The notes: a model not told the origin generated them from the sequence alone. A DNA stretch of 64,000 bases from Lotus japonicus (GCF_012489685.1 NC_080046.1:3040501-3104500); one strand, 5' to 3'. Counted from the stretch's first letter, positions 32,697 to 44,879 are shown. A program made the numbers and translations.

Positions 32697-33700
32697 TCTA
32701 TTACATATCGACATATCAATATCATATCTTCATATGATTCCTTCCATGTTTGTCACGCCCTAGTGTATGGATACACACCAAGATGACACTCCTCAGGTAC
32801 ACACTACCTTTTAACCCTTACCCTTATTTCTCCCCCAACTTTGCTAACTTGAACGACAGAGTGTCTTGCAGGTATCCACCTCCAATACCCACCTAATTAC
32901 TAGATACGAGAAGGGGAGGCTTTAAAAAAAAAATACTAGGAGAAGACCATTCCACGGAGGAGCAATCTCACGAAGCACCCCTTCCATATTGTCATTGTCC
33001 TTACTCAAGTTTGGTAATTCCTTACCAAAATCCCATGTGTTACAAATTATAGGGCTATTTAAATCCTCTAACATTTATTTCTCAATTAATGATTGCAATG
33101 ACTTACTTTATCATCTAAACTAACCAACCGACTTTAGAGTAGTTGAATGCTTGAATCTTAATACTTATTCATTTTTATAGCCAGGTAATCTGTAATTTGA
33201 TAACTTTACTTCACAAGGACAACTAGTTAAATTCTAAAGGAAGTTGGACTTAGCTTACAGCTAGGACTGTTCATGGTTCTCTCAGAACCGAAGCTAACCA
33301 AAAGTTTACAGCCTGTAATGAGATACAGCAATGAGATATGAATATAATAAAAGTTTTAGTTTTTGCTGATGTAGATGCGTCATGCCCCAAGAAAAAAGCA
33401 TTGCAATTTGCATATCAACAAATATTCGAATAACCAAGACTACATTCCAAGACAAATATTGGCGGAGCAACCAAGCACCTTCTAAATTTCACCCCTTATA
33501 TTTCCTTTCCATACACAAGGATATGGCCAATCCTCGTTTACATCGTTCAGTATCCGCCAATCACTTTTGGAAATCACCGAGTCGCCATTAATGTCATCGT
33601 TCAAATAGTTACTCATACCAAACCCAATACTGTCTTACACGATAGTCTGAAACTTGTCGAGATATTTAGAGTTTTTAACATACTAGCTAGATTCATTCTA
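32697..33700. other. Spacer upstream of the RAM2-like gene
   Basis: No coding region. CGTCATGCCCCAAG at 33378-33391 fits the AW-box consensus CG(N7)CNANG bound by WRINKLED-type AP2 factors, about 440 bp before the start codon. The consensus is loose, so chance occurrence is likely. Confidence 0.35.
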
Positions 33701-33710
33701 TTCTAAGTGA

Positions 33711-33788
33711 GTATATATACACACAAGAACTTCATGCACAAACATGCCTTGTTTTTGGTCCTCATAGAGAGAGAGAGAGAGAGAGAGT
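33711..33788 (+). promoter_or_regulatory. TATA box and GA-repeat leader of the RAM2-like gene
   Basis: GTATATATAC at 33711-33720 lies 101 bp before the ATG. A (GA)n run of about 20 bp at 33768-33788 lies in the expected 5' untranslated region. Confidence 0.6.
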
Positions 33789-33820
33789 GAGTTATTAGAG
33801 TAACAACAAGTGCATTCACC

Positions 33821-35766
33821 ATGGTGTCTTCAACGTTTCCAGCTGTGAACAAATGCACCTCAATAGGGAGGGAAAAGCACACAGTGGTTGCTGACATGGA
33901 TGGAACCTTGCTCATAGGTCGTAGCTCCTTTCCCTACTTTGCTCTTGTGGCCTTCGAAGCCGGTGGCATTTTAAGACTCTTCTTCTATCTCTTGTGTGCC
34001 CCTATTGCCGGCATTCTCTACTACTTTGTCTCTGAGGCTGCTGGCATACAAGTTCTCATCTTCGCATCAATGGCCGGCATGAAAGTGTCCTCCATTGAGT
34101 CAGTGGCGAGAGCTGTTCTTCCAAAATTCTATTCTGGAGATCTTCATCCGGAGAGCTGGCGTGTGTTCTCCTCGTGCGGGAAGCGTTGCGTGCTCACTGC
34201 GAACCCGAGGATCATGGTGGAGCCTTTCTTGAAAGAGTTTTTGGGTGCTGACATGGTATTGGGGACTGAGATTGGGACTTATAAGGGGAGAGCTACTGGG
34301 ATGATTTGCAAGCCTGGGATACTTGTTGGTGGGAAAAAAGCAGATGCTCTCAAGAAAGCTTTTGGAGAGGAGCAGCCAGATATTGGACTTGGAGATAGGC
34401 TCACTGATGCTCCCTTCATGGCTTTGTGCAAGGTAACATCAAATCCTAATTAGCTTTTTGGTTTTATAATCTTAACTCCTTCTTTTTCCGCATTAGTAAG
34501 AGTATGTTTTGTTTCAAAACCTAAATAGCTTTTTGGTTTTATAATCTTAAGCTCCGCTTTCAGAATCAATTTTTGGTTGTTTATATGGTACCTCTTTCAC
34601 AATTAATTCTAACTCTAAAATTAATTCTTGGATATGAAGTTACAATTGAAAAAAGTTCTAAAAGAAGTGGTTTTACAAAATATGTAATCCCATCAGATCT
34701 AGATTATGGTTCAACACTTATTGGCATACTAGCTCAATTCATGGTAATCTTTAACACATAAATTTTCATGACATATATATTGGCATCAACCTACCATAAC
34801 TTTAATTGTGCCCTTTATTCCAACTTTAATATGTATGACAAAATTCAAACCATCTTATGCATGCAGGAGGGTTACATAGTACCACCCAATCCAAAGGTGA
34901 AAGCAGTCACAACTGACAAACTACCAAAGCCCATAATCTTCCATGATGGAAGGCTGGTGCACAAACCCACACCCCTCCTTGCTCTTCTCATCATTCTTTG
35001 GATCCCCATAGGCTTCCCCTTAGCATGCCTCAGAATAGCAGCAGGCTCACTCCTCCCCATGAAGCTAGTCTATCACGCCTTTTGGGCACTTGGTGTCCGC
35101 GTCATCGTCAAAGGCACACCACCACCACCGGTCGGAAAATCCAACCCTCATAAATCTGGTGTCCTCTTCATCTGCTCCCACAGGACCCTCCTCGACCCAA
35201 TCTTCCTCTCCACTGCGCTCGGCCGCCCAATCCCGGCTGTCACCTACTCCGTCTCCCGCCTCTCCGAGATCATCTCCCCTATCAAGACCGTCCGACTCAG
35301 CCGTGACCGCGCCACAGACGCCTCCATGATCAAGAAGCTCCTGCAGGAGGGTGACCTGGCCATATGCCCGGAAGGAACCACCTGTCGGGAGCCCTTCCTC
35401 CTCAGATTCTCCGCACTTTTTGCCGAGCTCACTGATGAGCTCGTGCCCGTAGCCATGGTGAACCGGATGAGCATGTTCCATGGAACCACTGCAAGAGGGT
35501 GGAAAGGGATGGACCCGTTTTACTTCTTCATGAACCCTAGCCCTGTCTATGAGGTCACTTTCTTGAACAAGTTGCCCAAAGAGTTAACTTGTACCGCAAG
35601 CAAGTCGAGCCATGATGTGGCGAATTACATACAAAGGGTGATTGCAGCCACCTTATCCTATGAGTGCACTAGCTTTACTAGAAGGGATAAGTACCGAGCA
35701 CTTGCTGGTAATGATGGCACTGTGGCGGAGAAGCCTAAGGCCGCAAACAAAGTCATGGGTTGCTAA
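33821..35766 (+). CDS. RAM2: sn-2 glycerol-3-phosphate acyltransferase, RAM2-like
   Basis: Two exons, 33821-34432 and 34867-35766, with GT/AG borders and phase 0, give 503 residues, the normal land-plant GPAT length. The N-terminal HAD-like phosphatase domain keeps its motifs: DMDGTLL at 25-31, TANPRIMVE, and GDRLTD in [14 protein letters not shown]. Retention suggests a sn-2 monoacylglycerol product, as in GPAT4/6/8. Hydrophobic segments follow ([20 protein letters not shown]). The acyltransferase domain has the HX4D box HRTLLD at 309-314 and EGTTCREP near 373. The sequence agrees closely with Medicago/Lotus RAM2 as I recall it (ends NKVMGC). RAM2 makes the palmitoyl monoacylglycerol used in lipid export to arbuscular mycorrhizal fungi and acts at the endoplasmic reticulum. 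It is lost from non-mycorrhizal plants. The GPAT call is firm; RAM2 orthology is likely but not proven. Confidence 0.87.
34433..34866 (+). repeat. RAM2-like intron with duplicated block
   Basis: Intron of 434 bp. The segment cctaa(a)tagctttttggttttataatcttaa occurs at about 34443-34472 and again at about 34520-34551, a partial internal duplication. Confidence 0.5.
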
Positions 35767-35930
35767 CTTTTTGTACTCTCTTTCAGTTTTAATTTGCTCG
35801 TTGAAAATTTTTAGTATCATGTTTCGAAAGGTATGTATAATTAGTAGGTGATCAAGCTCATTTTATATATATGCACATGTTGGTGAAATAAATGGAAGAA
35901 TTGGAAGTAATTTCACACTTCTTTGGGATT

Positions 35931-35974
35931 AGATAATATTTCAAGTTGTAACCAAAAAAAGATAATATTTCAAG
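35931..35974 (+). repeat. Micro-insertion with A tail, flanked by 15-bp repeats
   Basis: AGATAATATTTCAAG occurs perfectly at 35931-35945 and 35960-35974. The 14-bp insert is TTGTAACCAAAAAA, nearly the same as the insert at 63930-63948. Confidence 0.65.
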
Positions 35975-37116
35975 TGAAACATTATGTTTATCTCTATTTT
36001 TATACACATTTAAAGTGTCTCACTTATTTAATAAGTACCAAGAGAGACATAGACACAATTTTTTACATGTGAAAACATGCGAGAATTTACACACTAAAGA
36101 ATCATAATTAAATATGGAATGTAATAGAAGGGTTCAGATCCTTTCACGAAAGTCCTCTCATGTTCTCTCATATGGACATTTTATATTTATCTCTATCATA
36201 ATGTGTATGAAATAGGTATGACCCTCTAAATAATTAGTGAAATGAGAGATGCACACAATGCATGTTTGACATTATCACGTGTTATGTTTCATACTCACGC
36301 CAAGAGCGAGTTCACTCTATCCTAAACGCAATATAGGAGTTAAGACCTAGTTATCGAACCCAATAGACTAATATATGGTATCTTAATTCTAAGAGATGGA
36401 TTATTGTGAGCATCCGAGAGAATTCCCGGGGTACAATGATATTGTTCCACAATTTATGACGGTAATAGATTTTGATCCCCCAATTTATATTATGTTTGAG
36501 AATGGTTATTCAACCCACCCTTATATTCATAAAATCTGAAAAGACTTTAAAAATTTTTTTCACTCACATTTTAAAGTGCGATAAATTTCTTTCTTTATCT
36601 TCCTGTTTAATTTCAGGAAGGAATTAGAGACCGGAACTTCTTGGTCAAGGTAACATGACCATTATGAGCTCAAATCTGCAGTTAAAAATTGCAAATTGAC
36701 GGTGTATGGTAAGGATTTATGCACTATGGGATGTTTCACTCCTAAAAAATGATTTTTTTCAGTCTCGGATTAAGCAAAGCAAAGTTGAAGAGAAAAATAA
36801 AGTAATTTCTTGCTTGTGGCTTCGCCGCACGAGCTGTGTTCCGGAACCAAATTTCTTCATCTACTATTTTAGTTTGAATTTCAAATTTTTTTTGTTCCAC
36901 CATAAATCTCCAAATATTCTATCTTGATTTACTATGGTTGCCTCATAATTTTTAAAAATATATAATACCAGTTCCGTTGAAATCTGAAGCTAAACGCAAT
37001 GATGATGCACTTTAAAGTGATATTGTGTATTTCATTGAAAATATTTAAAAAATTTATTGACTTTAAAACAAAATTCGATTCAATTCAATTTCATAAATTT
37101 GTAATAAAATTCAACA

Positions 37117-37158
37117 AACACAAGTAACTTATTTTTTGTCAATGAACACAAGTAATTT
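37117..37158 (-). repeat. Micro-insertion with A tail (minus), flanked by 14-bp repeats
   Basis: AACACAAGTAACTT at 37117-37130 and AACACAAGTAATTT at 37145-37158 flank a 14-bp insert. Read on the minus strand the insert is CATTGACAAAAAAT. Confidence 0.55.
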
Positions 37159-37160
37159 AA

Positions 37161-37360
37161 AAAAGGGTTAATGGTTATATTAGTTCCTGTGTTTGTAAAA
37201 GTGTTTGATTTTGATCCCTTAACTAAAAAATGATGATTAGTGGCGGTTTTTTGTATAGTTACTGGCGGTTTATAATACAGTTACTAGCGGTTTTTTGACG
37301 GAGGGACCAAAATCAAACGTTTTTACAAATACAGGGACTAATATGACCTTTAACCCTTTA
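37161..37360. mobile_element. MITE with about 60-bp terminal inverted repeats
   Basis: Left end aaagggttaatggttatattagttcctgt pairs with right end acagggactaatatgacctttaaccctttt. The arms extend through tgtttgattttgatccct / agggaccaaaatcaaacg. The centre holds three copies of a gttactggcggtttt-like unit. Runs of A/T on both sides may be the target duplication. Confidence 0.7.
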
Positions 37361-37449
37361 AAAAAAAGGTTTTGAAACTAAATGGACACAAGTATTTGGG
37401 CCATGAAAGCAAGGGCAACGCAAACAGCAAAGCGAAGCAAAACAGGGCA

Positions 37450-37460
37450 ACGCTATAAAG
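37450..37460 (+). promoter_or_regulatory. TATA box of the PPR gene
   Basis: GCTATAAAG at 37452-37460 lies about 45 bp before ATG 37504, implying a very short leader. Confidence 0.45.
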
Positions 37461-37503
37461 AAAGGGGAAAAAACAGAGGAAGCAAAACTGAAACACACAG
37501 CAA

Positions 37504-39573
37504 ATGGTGAGGGTGCGTGTGTTGAATAATGCTCTCAAGAAGCGCCACTTCATCAAACCCCCTTCACTCCTTCAAGACCCTCAACACTCCATTCGCATTT
37601 TCTCCAATGCCAGGCAAAACCAGAACCTTGCCCAGTGCGAGCGTGCTCTGGTTTCCGCACTCAAGTCCTGTTCTTCCCTCTCATTCCCTTCTCAGGGTCG
37701 CCAAATCCATTCACTCGCCTTGAAACTCGGATTCCACTCCAACACCTTCATTCAAAACACCTTGATCGACATGTATGCCAAATGCGGTTCGATTTTTGAT
37801 GCCCGGTTGCTTTTTCAGGCTTCTCCTGTGTTGGACCATGTATCCTGTAACATTATGGTTTCTGGGTATGTGAGAGCTGGTCAATTTGACAATGCCCGCC
37901 AACTGTTTGACATAATGCCTGGTAAAGATTGTGTCTCCTACACAACCATGATCAAGGGTCTTGTTCAAAATCGCTGCTATGGAGAAGCCCTTGAGGTTTT
38001 CAAGGACATGATGTTTGATGGGGTGGTCCCTAATGACCTGACTGTGGTGAATGTGACATCTGCTTGCTCACGTTTTGGTCAAATTTGGAATTGTCGAATG
38101 ATTCATGCCTTGGCGATTAAATTGGTCGTTGATGGGTTAGTCCGTGTTTCGACGAATTTGATGAATGCGTACTGTCGTTGTTCAGGTGTATGGGAAGCGA
38201 GAAGGTTGTTTGATAAGATGCCTGAGCGGAATCTGGCTACGTGGAATGCGATGTTGAATGGATATTCAAAGACAGGCCTTGTTGAAATGGCGAGGGAGTT
38301 GTTTGAGAGATTTCCTGATAAAGATGTGATTTCTTGGGGCACAATGATTGATTGTTATTCCCAATTGAATTGTGTCCGTGAAGCTTTCATGATGTATCGT
38401 TCAATGCTAAGAACTGGAGCAGGACCTAATGAAGTCACAACTGCTAATTTGATTTCAGCATGCGGTCGGCAGACTGCAATTGATGACGGCCGGCAATTGC
38501 ATGGAACAGTTGTTAAGAAAGGCTTTGACTGTAAAGATTTTGTACAGACAAGGATTATCTTTTTTTATGCAGCTTGTGGGATGATGGACCTTGCCTCTTT
38601 GCAATTTGAAGTGGGTGTAAAGGATCACCTAGAATCATGGAATGCTCTTATTGGTGGATTTATAAAAAATGGAATGACAGACCAGGCAAGGCAAGTCTTT
38701 GATGAGATGCCTGAAAGAGATGTGTGTTCGTGTAGTACCATGATTTCTGGCTATGCACAAACCAAACAGCCCAAGATGGCACTTGAAATCTTCCATAAAA
38801 TGGTAGCCAGTGGAATCAAACCAAATGAAGTCACCATGGTGAGTGTATTATCTGCAATTGGCACACTAGGCACATTGAAGGAAGGAAGATGGGCCCATGG
38901 TTACATAAGTAGTGAATGTATTCCTTTGAATGACAATTTACGTGCTGCTCTGATTGCTATGTATGCCAAATGTGGGAGCATCGACAGCGCCTTACAATTT
39001 TTCAATCAGATTCGAGACGAAGTCTCTTCTGTTTCCCCATGGAATGCAATTTTAAGTGGGTTAGCCTCACATGGACATGCAAGTAAGTGCCTGGAGGTTT
39101 TTTCTGATTTGCAGAGGTATCATATTAGACCAAATCTAATTACATTTATAGGAGTCCTAAATGCTTGTTACCATGCGGGGCTGGTTGAACGTGGGCGGAG
39201 AATATTTAAAAGCATGAAGAGTACATATAATGTGGAACCAGATATCAAACATTATAGTTGTATGGTTGATCTTTTGGGCAGAGCAGGGCTATTAGAGGAA
39301 GCTGAGGAAATTATTAGGAGCATGCCTATGGAGGCCGACATTGTGATATGGGGAGCTTTATTAGCGACATGTAAAACTCATGGAAATGTCAATATAGGAG
39401 AGAGGGCTGCAAAGAGTTTGGCAGGATTGGCACCATCTCATGGTGGAGGTAAAGTTCTCCTATCAAACATATATGCAGATGCAGGAAGGTGGGAGGATGT
39501 ATCATTGGTAAGAAGAGTCATGCAGGGTCAGAGAATTGAGAGAATGCCTGGGTGCAGTGGTGTTATAAGGTAG
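37504..39573 (+). CDS. MEF18: PLS-class PPR protein with E domain, MEF18-like
   Basis: Intronless frame of 689 residues, as usual for PPR genes. After an Arg/His-rich presequence that would suit mitochondrial import come about fifteen pentatricopeptide repeats of mixed P, L and S length. Typical pieces are NTLIDMYAKCGSIFDARLLF, MIKGLVQNRCYGEALEVFKD, WNAMLNGYSKTGLVEMAREL and MISGYAQTKQPKMALEIFHK. An E domain closes the protein (IVIWGALLATCKTHGNVNIG, LSNIYADAGRWEDVSLVRRV) with no DYW extension. Such proteins choose cytidines for C-to-U editing and recruit a deaminase in trans. The sequence resembles Arabidopsis MEF18 (At5g19020) as I recall it; this assignment is moderate, the PLS-E class is firm. 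It keeps no stop or frame damage. A MAP kinase pseudogene begins only 175 bp downstream. Confidence 0.85.
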   Translation: MVRVRVLNNALKKRHFIKPPSLLQDPQHSIRIFSNARQNQNLAQCERALVSALKSCSSLSFPSQGRQIHSLALKLGFHSNTFIQNTLIDMYAKCGSIFDARLLFQASPVLDHVSCNIMVSGYVRAGQFDNARQLFDIMPGKDCVSYTTMIKGLVQNRCYGEALEVFKDMMFDGVVPNDLTVVNVTSACSRFGQIWNCRMIHALAIKLVVDGLVRVSTNLMNAYCRCSGVWEARRLFDKMPERNLATWNAMLNGYSKTGLVEMARELFERFPDKDVISWGTMIDCYSQLNCVREAFMMYRSMLRTGAGPNEVTTANLISACGRQTAIDDGRQLHGTVVKKGFDCKDFVQTRIIFFYAACGMMDLASLQFEVGVKDHLESWNALIGGFIKNGMTDQARQVFDEMPERDVCSCSTMISGYAQTKQPKMALEIFHKMVASGIKPNEVTMVSVLSAIGTLGTLKEGRWAHGYISSECIPLNDNLRAALIAMYAKCGSIDSALQFFNQIRDEVSSVSPWNAILSGLASHGHASKCLEVFSDLQRYHIRPNLITFIGVLNACYHAGLVERGRRIFKSMKSTYNVEPDIKHYSCMVDLLGRAGLLEEAEEIIRSMPMEADIVIWGALLATCKTHGNVNIGERAAKSLAGLAPSHGGGKVLLSNIYADAGRWEDVSLVRRVMQGQRIERMPGCSGVIR

Positions 39574-39747
39574 TTAATGGAGGCTTGAAATATATACATA
39601 CAGGTAATGGAATGCTCTTTACATTTAGCTAGATGAATTTTCTTAGATTGCTTGCTCTAGCATATTTTCTTCCATTAGTGCATAATACTAGTTGCTAAAT
39701 TATATGATTATTATTGCTGATTTTTTAACTTTTTAATGGTCTTGTAG

Positions 39748-42700
39748 CAAATGTTTTTCACCGAGATTTAAAGCCCAAAAACATATTAGCCAATGCTGAC
39801 TGAAAATTGAAGATTTGTGATTTTGGTCTTGCCAGAGTGGCTTTTAATGATACACCCACTGCTATATTCTGGACAGTATGAATCTTTTTCCGTGAAACTA
39901 TCACCTTGAATATATCTCTCCTTCTCAGTTCATCATTCTCAGTTCCATTTGTTTACTCACAGGATTATGTTGCAACAAGGTGGTACAGGGCTCCTGAGTT
40001 GTGAGGATCCTTTTTCTACAAGGTGCAATATATGTTATTTCAGTATTTGCCCTCATTTGATATCTGAAAGTTTAGGCACATCCTATTTCTTCGCCCCCAC
40101 CCGCTGTTCTTGTAGTTGTACCTCTTGCTTCTCTACTTCAAACCAATAAGGCAGAAATCTCTTCTATTTTTGTGCTTTCTTCAATTTACAGATCTCTAAA
40201 CTAGACTTGGGGATTTTTATAAAAAATTATTCAATCAATGTCTATGGACGTATGGCACTGATTGTTGTTGTCAAGCTATTGGGTCTGACCTCTACAGATA
40301 ATGACAATTTCTGCCCTTTAGGAATAAAGGACTCATGGAATGGGTGCCTAAAATATTGACCAGCACCCATTAGTGTGATTTTGGACTTTTTCATGTTATA
40401 GTTCTTAGGTTTAGTGGAAATGGCATAGGATCCCAATCATGGAATATGATTTTTTTTATGTTTCTGTTTCTTATACTTCATCTATCATATACTCTTTTAC
40501 GGTGGTTATTGATTTATTTAGTCAGAAAAGGTACTTTTTATGATGAATTTTCAAATAGTAGTTTTAACTTGTAATTGTACTGATTACTGAAATAATATGT
40601 ATGTTGCTTCAGAAGTCCTATTCATGCTTACCATGATTAATTTGTAAATAGCTGGTAGCTTGAATCATAATACAAATTTCAAATCATTCTCCGGCATCTA
40701 ATATGTCGTCATCTGCATATGTATAGTAGAAGTACTTATTTGTGCCTTCTGAAGTTAGGGCTTTCTTCATCTGATATGGTCTGACAATGTGTTTTGATGT
40801 ACTGCAGTCACATCTCAACTGGTCTATTCATTTTCACTCAGTCTCTTTGGTTTTCACAGGGGTACCTGTGTAGGAGAATAGTACTTTCATCAAATTAATG
40901 CTAGGTCTTATTTCCTTTGTGATGCGTTTGGACCTCAAAACTAGCTTATGGTCATTTTTTACTTTTAATCACATCATCATAATTTCTTTTCTGGATGCTT
41001 GTATGATTTAAACGTAGGAATCAGTGCCTATTTTTTTTCTTCTTATGCTAACATATTTTGTTAAAATTGATCTCATTATCAATAATATGCCTCATAATCT
41101 GGTTTTGATCATGCACAATGACGTTGTGTGAAAGTGATCCATATAGCCGACGTCACTTAGTGGGAAAAGGCTGTTGTTGTTGTTGTTGTTGCTACATATT
41201 TTGTGAGAAGTGTTTGGTTGCGTACTTATGCACATTAACTTTGAACTGCTTAACTTATAGTCCAATAAAATAGGAGGTAGATCATGTTAGTGAAATAAAG
41301 ATGTCATGCTTCTGGGTATATCTTGCTGATTTACAATGCTGGACTTAGTAATATATATGGTCAGAAACTTTTTATTTTCAGTTACACCAACTATAGTCAT
41401 ATGGAGCATTGGCTGCATTTTTGCTGAACTTTTAACTGGGAAACCTCTTTTCCCTGGAAAGAATTTTGTCCATCAACTGGATCTCATGACTGATCTTCTT
41501 GGAACACCATCTCCTGAAGCCATAGCCAGGGTCTGTTGTTCAGTTTCTCTTCCTTTTACCAATTTTATTTTATTTTATAATTTTATTTTTTACTTAAATA
41601 CAACCTTGGTACTATATTTATAGGTACGAAATGAGAAAGCTCGGAGATACTTGAGCAATATGCGTAAGAGGCCAATTCCTTTCTCTCATAAATTTCCTCA
41701 TGCAGACCCCCTTGCTCTTTGTTTGCTAGAAAGAATGCTGGCATTTGAGCCTAAGGATCGTCCTACTGCTGAAGAGGTTAAATATTGATGTCCATCTTGC
41801 TGTCTTTCACTTTCTTTGTTATATCTGGTTAACAGGGCATCTTGTGGATAATAATGTCAGGCCCTAGCAGATCCATATTTTAAAGGCTTGGCCAAGGTTG
41901 AAAGAGAACCTTCTGCTCAGCCAGTTACCAAGATGGAATTTGAATTTGAGAGACGCAGGATAACAAAGGAAGATGTACGAGAGCTTATATACCGAGAGAC
42001 TTTGGAATACCATCTGAAGATGTTGCAGAGCCAACGGGTATCATGTATCCATGGTTGGTCTAAACCTATACCCATATTTTTGTTTCATATCTCACTCTCT
42101 TGCATTGGTTTAAACACCCCATGAACTTATTTTTGTGTTGCTTTACCTGATATTCTTACGTAATTGTTCATAAAGATGTGTATGTCAGACATTTGTGTTT
42201 TTCTTAATCCTCCATTTCTTCATTTTCCTTTTTATATTATTTCTTCTTTAGTCAAAGAGTATTTTGATTATTAATCATAAACTATGCAACATTTTCTGTC
42301 ATACTATGCAACATTTTCGATTATTATGTTTTAATTCCCCCCCCCCCCTCCACCTTTGATGGCGAAGGTTTTTTTTCTTTTTTCTGAACAACTTGATTTG
42401 TTTCAATGCGTACTGTTTGTCGTGTGTTGCTAAAGTTTTTTTGAAAATTTTGCCTGATTATGTATGTTGAAATGTGTTTAAAAGTTATTCTGTGTAAGAT
42501 TGTAAAATTTTGGTTTTCAAGCATATTTAATTTGTATAGATAGATGTATTTTAGCTTAGTTTGATTTTTTTGCCCTGAACTATTTTAGCTTTGTAAGGCC
42601 AGCCTTTGATTTCTCCCATTCTTTTTTCCTACCACCTATTTTGAAATGCATCATTTCCTAGGTATCCTAATTTTGTGACTGTTTTTTGGAAATTGTCACT

Positions 42701-44013
42701 CTCTTCTTTGGCCATTGTTCTTTTATTTTGTTAAATAGAAATACAAAATACAACTATGTTCTTGCTTTGGAATTGCATCTCTGTCTCCGCTGATTTGAGG
42801 CTGTACTTGCAGAGCATGCGTGTCATATACTGATAACACGATACAGAATACGGCTGAGGTTGCAGATGATCTATCCAAATGTTGCATCAAATAAGTTCAG
42901 AAACCACCCATAGATAGGAGAAGTGCTATCCCTATGACTCGGGTACCCTTACAAGCTCCTCAAAATATTCAAGGTGTGATGACTTACTTTACTATTCAAC
43001 TATTCATATTATCCCTTTGCTCCCTTTCTTCGTTCCTAATTCATACCCATCATATACACACGGAACAGGCATTATCTAACAATAGTGCTGTGCCTTCTTG
43101 ATTCATGTTACATTTAAGTCCATCTTTATTTGAATAAAAAGGAGATTGTTTTCTGCATATGTGCGCACATATTTACTAGTTTCTTCAGCCACATGATGGG
43201 AATTATGTGTGAATGGCTGAAAACTATCAGGTTTCTATCGATGAAATACTGACATAGAGCTGTGGAATTCTTTGAATTCTTACCGATGACTTACTTTGTC
43301 ATCATATTCTTTGATCTATATGCATGTTAAGACATATCCAGGTGCACATTCACAGGACATAAAATGACTTCTTATATAAACACCTTTTATTAAAAAAATG
43401 TCTTACAGAATATGATAGTAGGAATTTTCTCCGGTACCCGATCAAGTAGATGGGTTTTCGTACCCTTTTAAATTGAACAAATAATTTTTTTCCTTACTGT
43501 GCCATGTCATCTTTGGTGGTAAGTGGCTTGTTTTACATGATATTCTGAAGGTACTAAAACCCTCCCCTTTTATACTGTACTAGAGCAATGTCCATGGCAA
43601 TATTACATATGATTTTAGGTATTGTCATATAATTATTATTATTATTAATCTCATCATATTATCCATTTTTTCTCATCCTATTATAATGTTATTCTTATCC
43701 AATGTACATTTCTGGCTCATTCTTCAGGTGTTGCTGCAAGGCCCGGAAAAGTTGTAGGTTCAGTAATGCGTTACAATAACTGTGGGGTGGCAGTGACAGC
43801 AGAGACCGATCAGGGGAGGGTGGTTAGGAATCCATCTGTTTCAGCTCAGTATGCCGCTTCAAGCGGTTCATATCCTAGGAGAAATCCAAGCTATAAAAAT
43901 GAGAGGCCAGATGATGATGGGATTGAAGGTTCCAATGGACTGCAGCCAAAGCCTCAATACATGGCTAGAAAAGTTGCTGCTGCTCAAGGCGGAGCTGGTG
44001 GTCAGTGGTATTG
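39748..44013 (+). pseudogene. TDY-class MAP kinase, 5'-truncated pseudogene (MPK9/MPK16 type)
   Basis: Begins at an exon border with NVFHRDLKPKNILANAD and CDFGLARVAFNDTPTAIFWT (39748-39878). Then come DYVATRWYRAPEL (39963 on), [20 protein letters not shown] (41391 on), NEKARRYLSNMRKRPIPFSH (41625 on), ALADPYFKGLAKVEREPSAQ (41863 on), NTAEVADDLSKCCIK (about 42850) and the C-terminal SVMRYNNCGVAVTAE..GGQWY (43730-44013). The TDY loop and long C-terminal region mark the plant group D MAP kinases. The glycine-rich loop, Lys and the rest of the N lobe are missing. Damage: TGA replaces Cys in both NAD(C)KLKI and APEL(C)GSF, TAA follows CCIK, and the conserved Asp of the D-IWS motif is Val. Conserved exon borders show it came by DNA duplication, not through mRNA. 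Confidence 0.88.
41120..41192 (+). repeat. Retroposon-like tail with (GTT)n
   Basis: cacttagtgggaaaaggctgttgttgttg resembles the common plant '..CTTAGTGGGATAAGGCTTTGTTGTTG' retroposon 3' end, in the large intron of the kinase pseudogene. Confidence 0.45.
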
Positions 44014-44879
44014 ATTTTGGACATGTTAAATATATTTGGATTACAACTAGTTTGTGCCATGAAGCTCTGATACCTGGGTTTCATCTAATCCTGTTCACCT
44101 GAACTTCAAAGGTTTGGAGTGGCATAACCTTGACTTATCAAACAATGGTAGAGGTTGAGAAACTCAAGTCTAAAGAAAGTTTCTATATAGCACACGATTT
44201 CTGAGATCTTGCAATGTGAAGTTTGGAAGGGTCCAATTGATGACTTGCACTCTAATTACTAATAACAGAGAATATGAAAGATGTGAAAAGCCTTCAACTT
44301 GAAGGCTGAACATTTGCATGACTTCATTGCAGAATTATTGTTACTTTTACCATGACAAAAATTATGTATTATTGTTTTTAAATTCTGATTTTTAGGCAAA
44401 ATCATAGTCTGTCTGTACTTTACTGATTTTCACTGGTGCACTCAGCACTCTGCCATCTCCCTGCATGTTTTCTCTATGGCCCGTGGTTCTTCTTAAGTTT
44501 GGACTTTGGAGTATTGTGTATGAAACAAAATCTCATCAAAAGAATTAGTTCTACCGGATTGTAAATGTTTCCAACTCAAATATAATTACCTCATGGAACA
44601 TGTGTCTTACCTCATGGAACATGTGTCTTATACAGAAAAAAGAATTATGCAATGATAATTTTTTTAGTTCTCCCATAATATTGAACACTCCTACTTCCGC
44701 TTTTTAAAATCAGGTTACGTGTATCATTTTTATAACTTTAATATTTAAATAAATTTGGTAAATATGGGTTACCAATTATACTCAAAATATCAAATGGAAG
44801 AAGTACTAACACTCAACAGTCTCACTTACTAGTGTCGAGCAATCCAACGCAATGTAAATTTCCAAACGATCAGCCAGTA
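44014..44879. other. Spacer
   Basis: No gene seen. A perfect 21-bp tandem (cctcatggaacatgtgtctta twice) lies at 44590-44631. Confidence 0.5.

Larger units (their letters stand above)
35767..37160. other. RAM2 3' region and AT-rich spacer
   Basis: No gene recognised. It contains two of the small A-tailed insertions (35931-35974 and 37117-37158). Confidence 0.5.

Noticed and set aside
34872..35489. Minus-strand frames up to 138 codons opposite RAM2 exon 2
   Set aside because: Antisense shadows of a well-supported exon.
41336..41623. Stand-alone small kinase gene
   Set aside because: It is one exon of the MAP kinase pseudogene with intron sequence read at both ends.
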